Positions 44,750 through 55,100 of a stretch of DNA of 64,000 nt are shown piece by piece. Under the pieces are notes generated by a model, which saw only the letters and a program-made list of their open reading frames with translations, did no database searches and was not told the origin of the DNA. The number at the start of each line of letters is the position of its first letter. Positions within the stretch are counted from its first letter, which is position 1. The translations under genes and the position numbers were made by a program. Source of the DNA: Apodemus sylvaticus (taxonomy: Eukaryota; Chordata; Mammalia; Rodentia; Muridae); contig NC_067481.1 in assembly GCF_947179515.1 (NCBI RefSeq), forward strand, positions 26,177,947 through 26,241,946. Direction: 5' to 3'.

Positions 44750-44983
44750 TAAAGACTTATTTATGTATGTATATGGGTGCTATTTGCATGTATGGCTGCA
44801 TAACAGAAGAGGACACACACACACATACACACACACTCCCCCTGCCTTCCTCCTATTGGCTGGCAGAAAGGCAGGACATGTGGAATTGGTTCTAACCCCG
44901 ACACTGGTGGAAGGCTTCCAGTGACTGGACTATTGCGGGCTGTTATATATGTGGAATGTAGACAGACAGACAGACAGACAGAC

Positions 44984-45016
<33 letters not shown>

Positions 45017-45110
45017 GGTTGTGAGCCACTGCGTGGTTGCTGGGATTTGAACTCAGTACCTCCAGAAGAACAGCCAGTTCTCTTAACCAGTGAGCCATGT
45101 CTCTAGCTTG
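44750..45110 (-). mobile_element. B2/B3-like SINEs with (GACA)n(GATA)n
   Basis: Reverse B3-like 44755-44940; (GACA)6(GATA)6 at about 44961-45012; reverse B2 end 45013-45110. Confidence 0.8.
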
Positions 45111-45384
45111 AGGATCTGATTTTTAAAAGCTACTTATACCTTGACATATCCCTCAAATCTAATCCCTTCTTTGGCCCCTCCACATCAACCCTACCTGCCA
45201 CCCCTAGTTTCTGCCAGTGTCTAGCTTATCACAGACGCCTAAATGTGTGGATACACTGAGCCAGGTTGGGAGGAAAGTGAGAACAAGTTGTGCCCAGCAA
45301 ATTATTCCCATCGCCGGGATCCCCATTAAAGGGCCTACGAGCTGAGAACTAATTCCTCCCCATGATATAATAAGAGTTTCTGCT

Positions 45385-45540
45385 TGCCAAGTGGTGGTGG
45401 CACACGCCTTTAATCCCAGCACTTGGGAGGCAGAGGCAGGCAGATTTCTGAGTTCGAGGCCAGCCTGGTCTACAGAGTGAGTTCCAGGACAGCCAGGACT
45501 ACACAGAGAAACCCTGTCTCGAAGAAAAACAAAACAAACA
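45385..45540 (+). mobile_element. B1 SINE with 13-bp target duplication
   Basis: Near-consensus B1 flanked by AAGAGTTTCTGCT at 45372 and about 45566. Confidence 0.95.
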
Positions 45541-45639
45541 AACAAACAAAAACCCCAAACCCACAAGAGTTTCTGCTGTATTGGTTTTGAGACAGGCACT
45601 GAATAGAACCCAGAAACGTCCAGCATGACATCAAATCCG

Positions 45640-45899
45640 TGGCTCTCTTCCTGTCTCAGCCTCCAGAAAGCACATCACGCTTCACAGTGAGTTTCCAAGA
45701 GGTTGAGGGCAGAGAAAGGTTGAGGAGGTTGAGGAGGAGGGAGAGGCTGCTTTGCTCTTCCGGCTCTCCAGGCCTGGCTGGCTCCAATTGCGGTCTTCAG
45801 GAGAGCGCCGGCGTCTCCGCCCACCCCTCGGGTGAGCACCAATCCCACATGCCCTGCCTTTCTGCCAGCCAATTGAGCCAATTGGAGGAAGGCAGGAGG

Positions 45900-45953
<54 letters not shown>

Positions 45954-46400
45954 CCTCCTGGGCGCTCTGGCTGGGTGAGCCCACGTTCTCCGGGGTCTCA
46001 ATTTCTCACCCGGTCCTTATTCTGTTGCAGGAAAAAGGGTGGCCCTAAGGCTCCTTTCCCGCACATGCTCGGAAGGTGCTGGGTGCCTTAGGGCACCGAG
46101 AGGCCAGACGAGGAAAGATGCTAGGGGTGGGCCGACCCGGGAAGGCAAGCCCTGGCTCAGAACCGCGGACGCCCTTCCCGAAATCTCTCGGGCTCCGGCC
46201 AGTGGCCGCGCTGATGAGGTTATCATCTCGGGAAGCTGGTGCAGCGGCCAGGGCGCCGGGCCGCCAGCCAGGCCTGCTGTCTAGGCGGCTCCACCTAGAT
46301 GCAGAAAGCGAAAAGGGGGCGGGAGACGCAATAGCCAGAAGCCTGGACCTGCAGACTTGGGGTCATCACCGCTAGGGGAGGTCATCAACGCAACCCTCTC
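45640..46400. other. GC-rich single-copy stretch
   Basis: Two CCAATTG motifs near 45869-45884, (TG)n at 45903-45948, and CpG-rich sequence 46030-46330. A strong splice-acceptor-like tract (TCCTTATTCTGTTGCAG) ends at 46030. The long + ORFs have no familiar homology. A non-coding exon or promoter is possible but not shown. Confidence 0.4.
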
Positions 46401-47300
46401 TGCGCTATCCGTCGTCCCCTGGCCCCCTAGCCGCTGCTTTGCTAATCCCTCCCTATGGGATCAGGGTAGCCTTTAGCTAGTGGCAAGCTAAGGGACGCTT
46501 TCTTGTCACTCTTACCTGTCTGTAGCCCAGACTGGTCTCAAACACAGTAAATAGTTAGAAAATGATTTTAAACTTCTGATTCTCCAACCTCCAGCTCTCA
46601 AGAGATGAGATTATAGGCTTGTGTGTTTCACACCCTGTGCGGACCAAGTGTGAATAAGGAATTCAGATATTGTAATATAATGCGGAAATTTCTAACCCCT
46701 ACCGAGAGGAAGCTGCCGTATACTTGAAACTTTCAGGGCCTTGGTGTACCCCCTTAATAAAATGTGGACGTGTGGTTCAAAGAGTTGTGTCAGCCAGCCT
46801 TCCTGAAGCTCCTAACTTCTGCCTGATGCTTCCCATTCCCGCCCTCGCACAACTGAAATTGCAGGACCAAGCCAGGTCAGGCCGGGTTGCCAGGAAGCAG
46901 TTTACTCCTCCGGCCCTGGCTCCATCCTAGGCACCATGAATGGAGCCAAGCTCGACGGGTGACCGAATATTTCAGAGGTATATCCAAAGATCGTCTTTCC
47001 CACCACCACACTGGCCCCTGAACTCCACAATTTTACTATGCTATCTTCCCTCTCACCCAGGGTTGCCTTTTTGCAGTTCTGGGCTGCGTGCACAGCGACT
47101 CTGGAAAGACACTATAGTAAGCTTTTACGATGAGTAGATTTTCAGCCCCGTCTCTTCGCCAAGTTCTCTAATTACAGACGTAGTCAAATTCAGTATAAAT
47201 ATCTGTTTTGTTTTGTTTTGAAATAGTGTCTCACGCAACCTAGGCTAGTCTCCCACAACCACAAGAGACAGGCTTTTATTAAGATCCAAGGCTCACCACT
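46400..47300. other. Single-copy stretch
   Basis: Possible old B1 trace at 46500-46640. No exon is recognised. Confidence 0.35.
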
Positions 47301-47339
47301 CTTTTATTACAGTGGCTGCCAAAAAGCTCTGCGTTGAGA

Positions 47340-47660
47340 GAGAAGTCGCCGCGGGAAGTCACGCGTGATGGTTGCTAAGGCAACTCACAGGCTCTGGTGT
47401 CAGGGATCAGTGAGAAACACCGGGAGGAGGGTCGGCTCCGCCCAGGGGCGGAGTTAGCCGAGGCCTGGGACCCGGAGGCGTGCCCGTAGTACCCTCCAGG
47501 TGGCGCTCTAGGACCACGGATGTGGTGCGGGGGCGGGGCTTCCTGCTGCGCGAAGTTCCTGTGAGGGGCGGGGCCGGGCCGGGGCGGAGCGTGGGAGCCG
47601 CGGAAAACCCTCAAGGGATCCAAGAAGCCACCCCACACTGCTGCCATAGAAGAGTCCGCG
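47340..47660. promoter_or_regulatory. Orphan CpG-rich promoter-like element
   Basis: It holds an RFX X-box GTTGCTAAGGCAAC (47371-47384), several GC boxes (including GGGGCGGGGC at 47530-47539 and GGGGCGGGGC near 47565-47574), an ETS-like CTTCCTG and a CTCF-like site. CpG density is high. It lies about 700-1000 bp beyond the 3' end of Copz2. No transcript is established. Confidence 0.6.
47493..47507 (+). promoter_or_regulatory. Candidate CTCF site in orphan CpG element
   Basis: CCTCCAGGTGGCGCT has one clear mismatch to the CCACYAGGTGGCGCT consensus. Confidence 0.6.
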
Positions 47661-48319
47661 GCGGCGTGGAGACGCCGAAAGCGTATGGGTCACAGAAAAA
47701 CAGGGAGAAAGTTCAGAGACTTTCTGGAACTAGGATAGGAAGGGATGCTCGGAAAGTTTATTCATCTCCATTCTTGAGGTTTGTCACCTCTCGGGACGCC
47801 CCTGTGCGTGCCTCCCCCGACCCCCATCACGGATGCTCTGCACACACGCGCAGTGGGCACCACTCGGTGCCTCCTCGCCCCCAGAGAGAGCCAGCAAATT
47901 ATAGGGCTCTACTGCCTAGGATCTATGCCAAGATAAGAATTCCGCAGTCCCGGCCGCGCCAAGAAAAATAGCCGAACAGTTCCTCGGTTTGTCAAAGTAA
48001 GCCTGACTCCCTTCCTTTCTGGAGCCTAGAATGGAAAAAATGACTCCAGGGATCCCTAGCGGAGCCTCCCTGTGGGTACTGTACACACACAAAACGGGGA
48101 AGCCATCTTCGCTCCCCTTTTCCTGGAAGAATATTTTTCTTGTCACTATTACTTTTACCATGCCACACCGTCGTGTTCAACCGTTTAACCACGCGTGGAA
48201 TACCAGGGTATCAGTATGGCACCCCTCGTGTTAAATACATCTCTTTCTCTTGACCCACTGCAACCCCATTCACAGGTATAATGTACACACACACACACTC
48301 CAAAGACATAAAGGCGGCC

Positions 48320-48631
48320 TTTGGTGGGAAAATTGAAAGTTTATTAAGGCCTAGGACTGGGGATGTCAGAGGTCCAAGGTGGGGGGCAGCTTTGCAGGTT
48401 CCCACGGCCCCAGAGCAGGCTAGGATGCTGAGCAGGGGTGAGGGAGCCGGGGCCAAGCTTTCGCATCTCAGAATCCCTGGCCTAAGACCGCAGGGATCAG
48501 TTCTGAGAGAGGCCTGAGATCTTGCGGCTTACGCAGGGACTGGCAAAAAATTCTCTGGGAAAGGAGCCTTGACTCCAAGGTCTTCATTTCAATAACGACC
48601 ACTTAATTTGCTCCTTGGCTGACTGGAGAAC
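48320..48631 (-). CDS. Copz2: Copz2 exon 9 with 3'UTR
   Basis: Coding 48584-48631, VLQSAKEQIKWSLLK then TGA. The acceptor is CTCACCTCAG. The 3'UTR continues about 260 nt to the polyadenylation signal. Confidence 0.95.
48340..48345 (-). terminator. Copz2 polyadenylation signal
   Basis: The minus strand reads AATAAA 239 nt after the Copz2 stop codon. Cleavage is inferred near 48315-48330. Confidence 0.85.
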
Positions 48632-51600
48632 CTGAGGTGAGAGAGGAGGATGTTGGGAGAAATATTTGAAGAGAATGTCAGTGATGCCTTTATTGGAGGT
48701 CGACGAGGGCGCCCCTCGAGCCCTGGCCACTAGGTGGCAGCAGCTTGCCTCGCCTTAGTTTAAATGAGCCGAGGCTTTGGAGGCTGGGGCAGGTCCAGAG
48801 GGCTGCAGCCAAGCTTGGCGGCCTTCCAAGCTGTCAACTCCGGGTGAGGCGGTGGCCCCTGCCTCCCCCAAGCCATGGCATGCTACAGTAGAGCCCCCTC
48901 ACCGCGGCATCAAGCAGGCCGGGTCCAGGCTCAACCACGCCTGTGCTCGGATACTTGACACCTTAACAAACCGGTGATGTTGGCTTTGATGGCGGTGTGT
49001 TCTCAGCGCCCCGTCCCATTTGCTGATGGGGCAAAGCTGTCAGGTGTGTGTGTGCTCCTACTGCCAAGAAAAACCGCCTCAGTCCAGTGTGTGCCCATAT
49101 CTGTGCCGCTGTGCACGCGTGACGCCAACACATCAGGTGCACTCAGGCTGTCTCTCTGGGCATGAAGCCTCCCCCATAATGTCCACCCCACTCGCACTGT
49201 GTATGTCCCTCTCTCTTGGAATCTCCTTCCTTCCTGGGGACAACGAAGTTCTCGAATCTCTGCTAGGGAAACCCCTCTCCACATTTCGTGTTCCTACTAT
49301 AACCTTTGTGTTCATTCAAGATTCCCACTAATCCTCAGGTGTGGGTGCCTGTAACTTCAGCCCCTGGGAATATGAGGCAGGAGGATGACGACTTCAAGAC
49401 CAGCCTGGACTACATAACAAGACCCTACCAGTTTTTATTCTTTGCTCATTTAGAAAAATAGAAATTATTTCCTGAGTAAACTTTTAGGCTCTTACCATAT
49501 GGCCTGGCTCATCTAGCTCTTTAAGTAACATTTATTTATTTATTGTTTATATTTTTACATTTATTTACATTTATTTATTTAGTGTTTGTGTGTGTGAGGT
49601 GTGTGTGTGTGTCACATGGAGGTAAAAGGACACCTTGTGAGCCTGTGCCTTTATTCCCAGGGTTGAACATCTATCTTAAATCCTCAGGCTTGGTATCCTG
49701 GCCCTCATTCTCTGAGCCATCTTGCCGATCCTCTCATTAAAACAACTCTGTAACTCCCCTCGGTAGGTTCTCTTCTCCTGAGAGCCCTAGAGGTGCTGAG
49801 TAACTAGTCATTCAATTTTTGTTGGTAAAGTGAAAGCTCAGGGTGGCTCAGGTGAACACCAGGGGGGTTGTGGGTGGCGACGGTGGTTAGTTTTTGTTTG
49901 TTCAGTTTGGTTTGGTTTTTGGTGTCTTTTTGTTTTTTGGGGGGGTTTTGTTTTTTGTTTTTTGTTTTTTTCAAGACAGGGTTTCTCTGTGTAGCCCTGG
50001 CTGAGCTGGAACTCACTCTGTAGACCAGGCTGGCCTCAAACTCAGAAATCGGCCTGCCTCTGCCTCCCAAGCCCGGCCCTGGTTTTTGATTTTTAAAGAC
50101 AGGGTGTCCTTCCTGGCTGTAGTCCTAGCTGTCCTGGAACTTACTCTGTAGATCAGGCTAGCCTCGACTCACAGAGATCCGTCTGCCTCTGCCTCCCGAA
50201 TACTGGGATTAAAGGTGGGCTCCTCCACTGTCTTGTTTCTGCTTTTGAAACAGTCTCCTTCTTTGATCCCCTGAAGCCCTGCGGCAGGAGCACCCCCACC
50301 CCCACCCCCACCCTGCTGTGAGGTGCCAGAAGCCACACCCAGGGCTTTGTCTCCCCTCCCAACTGTGTTCTTCTCTTTAACTTTGTATGGGTACCTGCAG
50401 AGGCCAAAAGAAGGCACCAGACTCCCTGGAACTAGAGTTACAAACAATTGTGAGCCACCATGTGAGTGCCCGGAGCTGAACCCCGGTCCACTGCAAGAGC
50501 AGTGAGTGCCCTTAACCACCAAGCCATGAGGTTTGCTCTCCCAGCTGTTCATCTCCGCTCTGCTCGTGACACTGCCCCTTTAACATGTTTAATATTTACT
50601 TTGTGTATTTACTTTTCTGTGTTTATGTGGGGTCAGCACACACTTTGTGGGGTGTCAGCTCTCCCATCTCGCCATATAGTGCAGCGGTCAAACTCAGCCC
50701 ATCAGGCTCTGAGGCCTCTACTTGCTGAGATATCTCAATAGACCATTAATTATTATTGTTTTAAGACAGACTCTCACTCTGGCCTCAAACTTGATGACTT
50801 TGAAGTGCTAATCCTCCTGTCTACCTCCCAAGTGCTGAGATTACAGGTGTGTACCACCATGCCAAGGTTGGTTTATTCTATGCTATTTTATTTTATTTTA
50901 TTTTATTTTATTTTATTTTATTTTATATAAAGTCTCATGCTACATCCCTGGCTAGATAAAAACTCACTGTGTAGCTCAGGCTGGCCTTGAACTTGAGATT
51001 GGCTAGCCTCAGCCCTCCAAGTGCTGAGATTATAAATGTGAGCCACCACACCTGGCTCTTCCAACCTACTTCCACTCCAAAAACCAGCATGCAGCCACAT
51101 TCTTTTCCACCAGAACATGAAGAAACATGGGGAACCAGAGGGCAGTTGGGGGGATGAGGACAGTGGGCGCCACATCTGGTGCTCCCCACTGATGACACAG
51201 GCCCATCTCTGCCGGGTTACCACATCAAGACTAGCTTATGCTGGGGAACAGAGCTTGGAAACAGAGTAAGTCTGAGCAGAGAGACCTCCAGATGGACAGA
51301 ACTGAGGTCAAACCATTAGGCTTGACTATCAGAAAGTCTGTGAAGCTGGTGACCCGATATGCCAACAATAGCCAGGACAGACAGACAGATAGAAATACAG
51401 ACAGACTCTCTCTCTCTGTGTGTGTCTGTCTGTCTGTCTCTATCTCTCACACACACATACACACTGCACCGCCATATTCTGCCCGCATCCCAGATAGGGC
51501 TGTGCGACTGTGCAGTCAACTTCTTTTCAACAGCCAAGCTACTAATGGCAGAAGTGGTAAGTACAAGATCCTATGATCAGGTGATGAGACCCTTGACCAT

Positions 51601-52151
51601 CCCAGCACAGCCCCACACGGATTCCCCGGCCAGGTTAGAGGGAATATGAAGGGGTCCGAGCCTCCACATTGCTGTGGTAACAAGTAACCCAGGCACCCAT
51701 CATCAGTGAGTAGCTTAGGGTAGGAGATGAGGTAGGTGAGCAGGCGGGGATTTGCCCACCCATCTGTCACCACCCAATTGTCTAGAGCTCAGTAGCCCCC
51801 AGTGACTTGTTCTCAGTCACCCACCACTTCATCCCTTGTCCCACACCTCTGGTTTCTTAACTCTCTTTCCCCTGGGGCACTGGGCTCTCCATCCATGTCC
51901 TTTAGCCTATTTCTGGCCAAAGCAGAAGCATGAGGCTTACCTGGGCCACACTCTGTTCTGTTAGGCCGCTGTCATCAGTCTGTGGGAAAGGAGAATCACA
52001 AAGCAACGTCAGAGCAGAAAGGAACTGCTGGCTTAGAGACCGGAAGCTTGCAGGGTGAGGGTGAAGTAGTCAACATGTTACAGAACTGCCCCGTTGATGC
52101 TGCCTAGCAGAGGTTCTGCAGCCTGTCATTTGGAAGCTAGGATCCCCCCAC

Positions 52152-52187
<36 letters not shown>

Positions 52188-55100
52188 TACATCCTCCACT
52201 GCTGGGGATTAAACCCAGGGTCTCACATGCTAGCCAAGAGTTCTACCACTAAGTGGCACCCTTAACCAAGCTGGGACACTTCTGTTTGCATGAAGGAAAC
52301 TAAAGTAGGGGAAAGGTGTCATCCAGACTGCAGAAGACGCAAAAGGCCAACAGGAAGAGTGTATCCACAGCCCCAGCACAGCCCAGGCCCCAAGGCAGTC
52401 CCCTGGAGTCATTTTGAGGGCTCAGTTACTCCTCCATCCAAGCCTCTCATTGGAGGGGAGGGAGGAGCTGGTTTGTTTTGTTTTTATGGAGAATGATCTG
52501 GAAGTTTTTCTCTTAGATGTCTCAGTAGCTGGGCTCCCACCAGCTGAACCCCGACAGCCTGGGGCCCGGGAAGATCAAGAGTAGGAAAGACACGAAAGAC
52601 AGTGTGGAAAAGATGGCAGTGGGGTACAGAAAGGCTTACCCTAAAATTCACTTTCTGGATCACTTGCTGGGGGTCACTCTCCAGAATCACACTACAGGAT
52701 AAGAGAAAATTTGGGGGTGAGTTGGTAATGTGACCCCCTCTGACAAGACACTTTTAGTTCTTTAATATACTCTGTAGTGTCTCTCCTCCAGGGAAACTTC
52801 CCATAGATGGTCCTCTATGGCAAGGGTCACATCTGTCCCTTCCCATGGGGATTCTCAGCTCTGCTCCTTCTACAAGTTATACCACGGTCACCTCTATGAC
52901 CATCTTTGGGTAATGCTCAACGGAGGGGCTTATGAGACGGCACAACCGTTAAAGGTGCTTGCCACCAACCTATCAAACCGAGACCGATCCCCAGAGCCCA
53001 CACGGTAGAAGGAAAGAATTGACTTGAGCAGTTCTCCTCTGACCTCCACACTCAGGGCGTGGCCCATGCAGTGATCAAAGATAAACATAAGTAAACACAT
53101 CAAAAACAAAACAAACAAAAAACCTCAACTGAGATAAGGGAAGCCCAGTGGAGGTGAGGGGTACTGCCTGAGGAGGGACCAGGTCTTCCTCATTTAGAAT
53201 CCAGCCTTCAGTACCACCTCAGGCAGCAGCGGGCAGTTAATGCAAACAGAAAGAGAGGAGCGAGACAATTCGCAGTCCCCAACTTCCCAGAGGCCCCTGC
53301 TCTCAGGTTGGTGGGTTCGGTGCCATGGACAGAACATAACCTCTAAAAAAATCTCACACAGTGGTTTTAGACTTGGCCTTACTAATTCCCTTGTTGTGTG
53401 CTCTTCCATAAATTACTAGAATTGCTGAGCCTCTATTTCCTCCTCCATAAAATGGGCAGGTGTTTCAAAGACGCTGTAATCCCTGTGCCTCCGGCACTGA
53501 GGGCAGAAGTCCAGGTGAGGGAAAGACACTCACGAAGTTTCTGTTACCAGAGTCAGAACTTCCCTCGTCCCTGATTATTGTCCCCTCTTCCAAGCGAGTC
53601 TACTATTCTACCAATGAACTTTTCTCATAAAGGCTCCCAATAGTCTATGAATCTGCTATGATGAAAGATAATGTTTACCAAGGAGAAAGAAAAAAAAAAA
53701 CAACAACCCTAAACTACCAACGAGAACTATGGGCTTTATACACATCATTTGGTAGGACCCTCGCCATCCTGTCAGTTTTCTTTCTTTCCCATTTTAGTGA
53801 CAGGGAAGGTAGACTCACGGAGAGTCAATGTCATGTGTCCTGCTGGTATTGGAAGGGGATTCTCTGAGGTCGTCTTAGAAAGGGACCCATGTCCATGCTC
53901 CGCCTCAGCATTGGAGAGCAACCTTGGGTTTCCCCAGCTTCCCCAATTCAGCTGCCCAAGCTAGGTGGCTCTCAGGCTACAAGAGTCATTTGACTTGACT
54001 TCACCCTCTGTCCTCACGGATAGGTAGGAATAGGGTTGGGGGAAAAGGAGAATGAGTTGGTCAGAGAGTTGGACCAGGATGCTCCCAGCCCTGAGCCCAC
54101 AAAGGTCATTCTTACATCCCCAGCATCTCTTCTCCCGAATCCCCTCCTCACCCTCCGTCTACAATTTCATCCAGCACCAAGAAGGCTCCATCCATATTCT
54201 CCAGCAGCCAGCGTTTCTCCACGTTCTTCCTGAGGGCAGACACAGGAGCCTAAGCTTTCTGGTGGCCAAGAGGAACCACGCCCCTCTAAGCGAGGCAAGG
54301 CGGCTCCCCTCTCTCCAGCATCCCTTTCCAACAAGACCTGGGCAGGAGGATAAAAGGCAATGGGGAGCAATGGGGAGCAGAGAGGTGCCGGGGACTCCTG
54401 GGTCAGAGCAGGCTGGGATCATGGTAGGTAGGCCATGCTCCTGAGGGTTCGGGGGAAAAACCAACTCTTGAGTTTAAAGATAAAAATACCGTTTATAATG
54501 GGGTGTGGTGGTACACACCAGTGACTCCAGCACTCAGGAGACTGAGGAGGACTGAGGGGAGGCTGGTGTGGGCTATGAGTAACAAGACCTTCCTCTCCCA
54601 AGGTTTGGAACTTTTGTTGATAAGAATATTTGTGACCTCAGGCAAGTCAGTATCTCTAGATTTGATATCTAATCATATCCTGTGCATGGCTCTGCCTGGG
54701 GCATCATGGAAGTCAGGGGTCTTGAAGGAAGTCATTCTGGTTCTAAGACTTGCAGGGATTCCAGAAGGACAGAAAGGCAGAAGAGCTTCTCCTCTGGGAC
54801 AAAGGGAAAGGCCGGGGGGGGGGGGGGGGGGCTGGGGCCCTGGGGTGTGGAGGGTCTTACTTACCTTAAGATGTGGCTCAGGGAGTCAAACAGGCAGGCA
54901 AGCACAGACATGAGCATCAGCTGAGGAGGAGGGTGTGGGAGGACCATAAGAAGAGAGCTGGAGCCGAGAGGTCCAAAGTGGGCCTCTGAGCTCCCTGTGT
55001 GGGCCAGATGGGAAGCACTCCCTTGTCAGAGAGGCCTTGGCTGGAGGCTAGTGACTCTTTGATTTGAGAAGGGGAACTAGGTTTGGGCTGTGGTGGGGGT

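Noticed and set aside
47375..47647. Minus-strand ORF starting MAAVWGGFLDPLRVF
   Set aside because: It has an ATG but no familiar protein, no upstream exon and no polyadenylation signal near by.
47480..47971. 163-codon + strand ORF in the orphan CpG element
   Set aside because: The composition is driven by CpG-rich DNA and no homology is recognised. The DNA element itself is kept as a finding.
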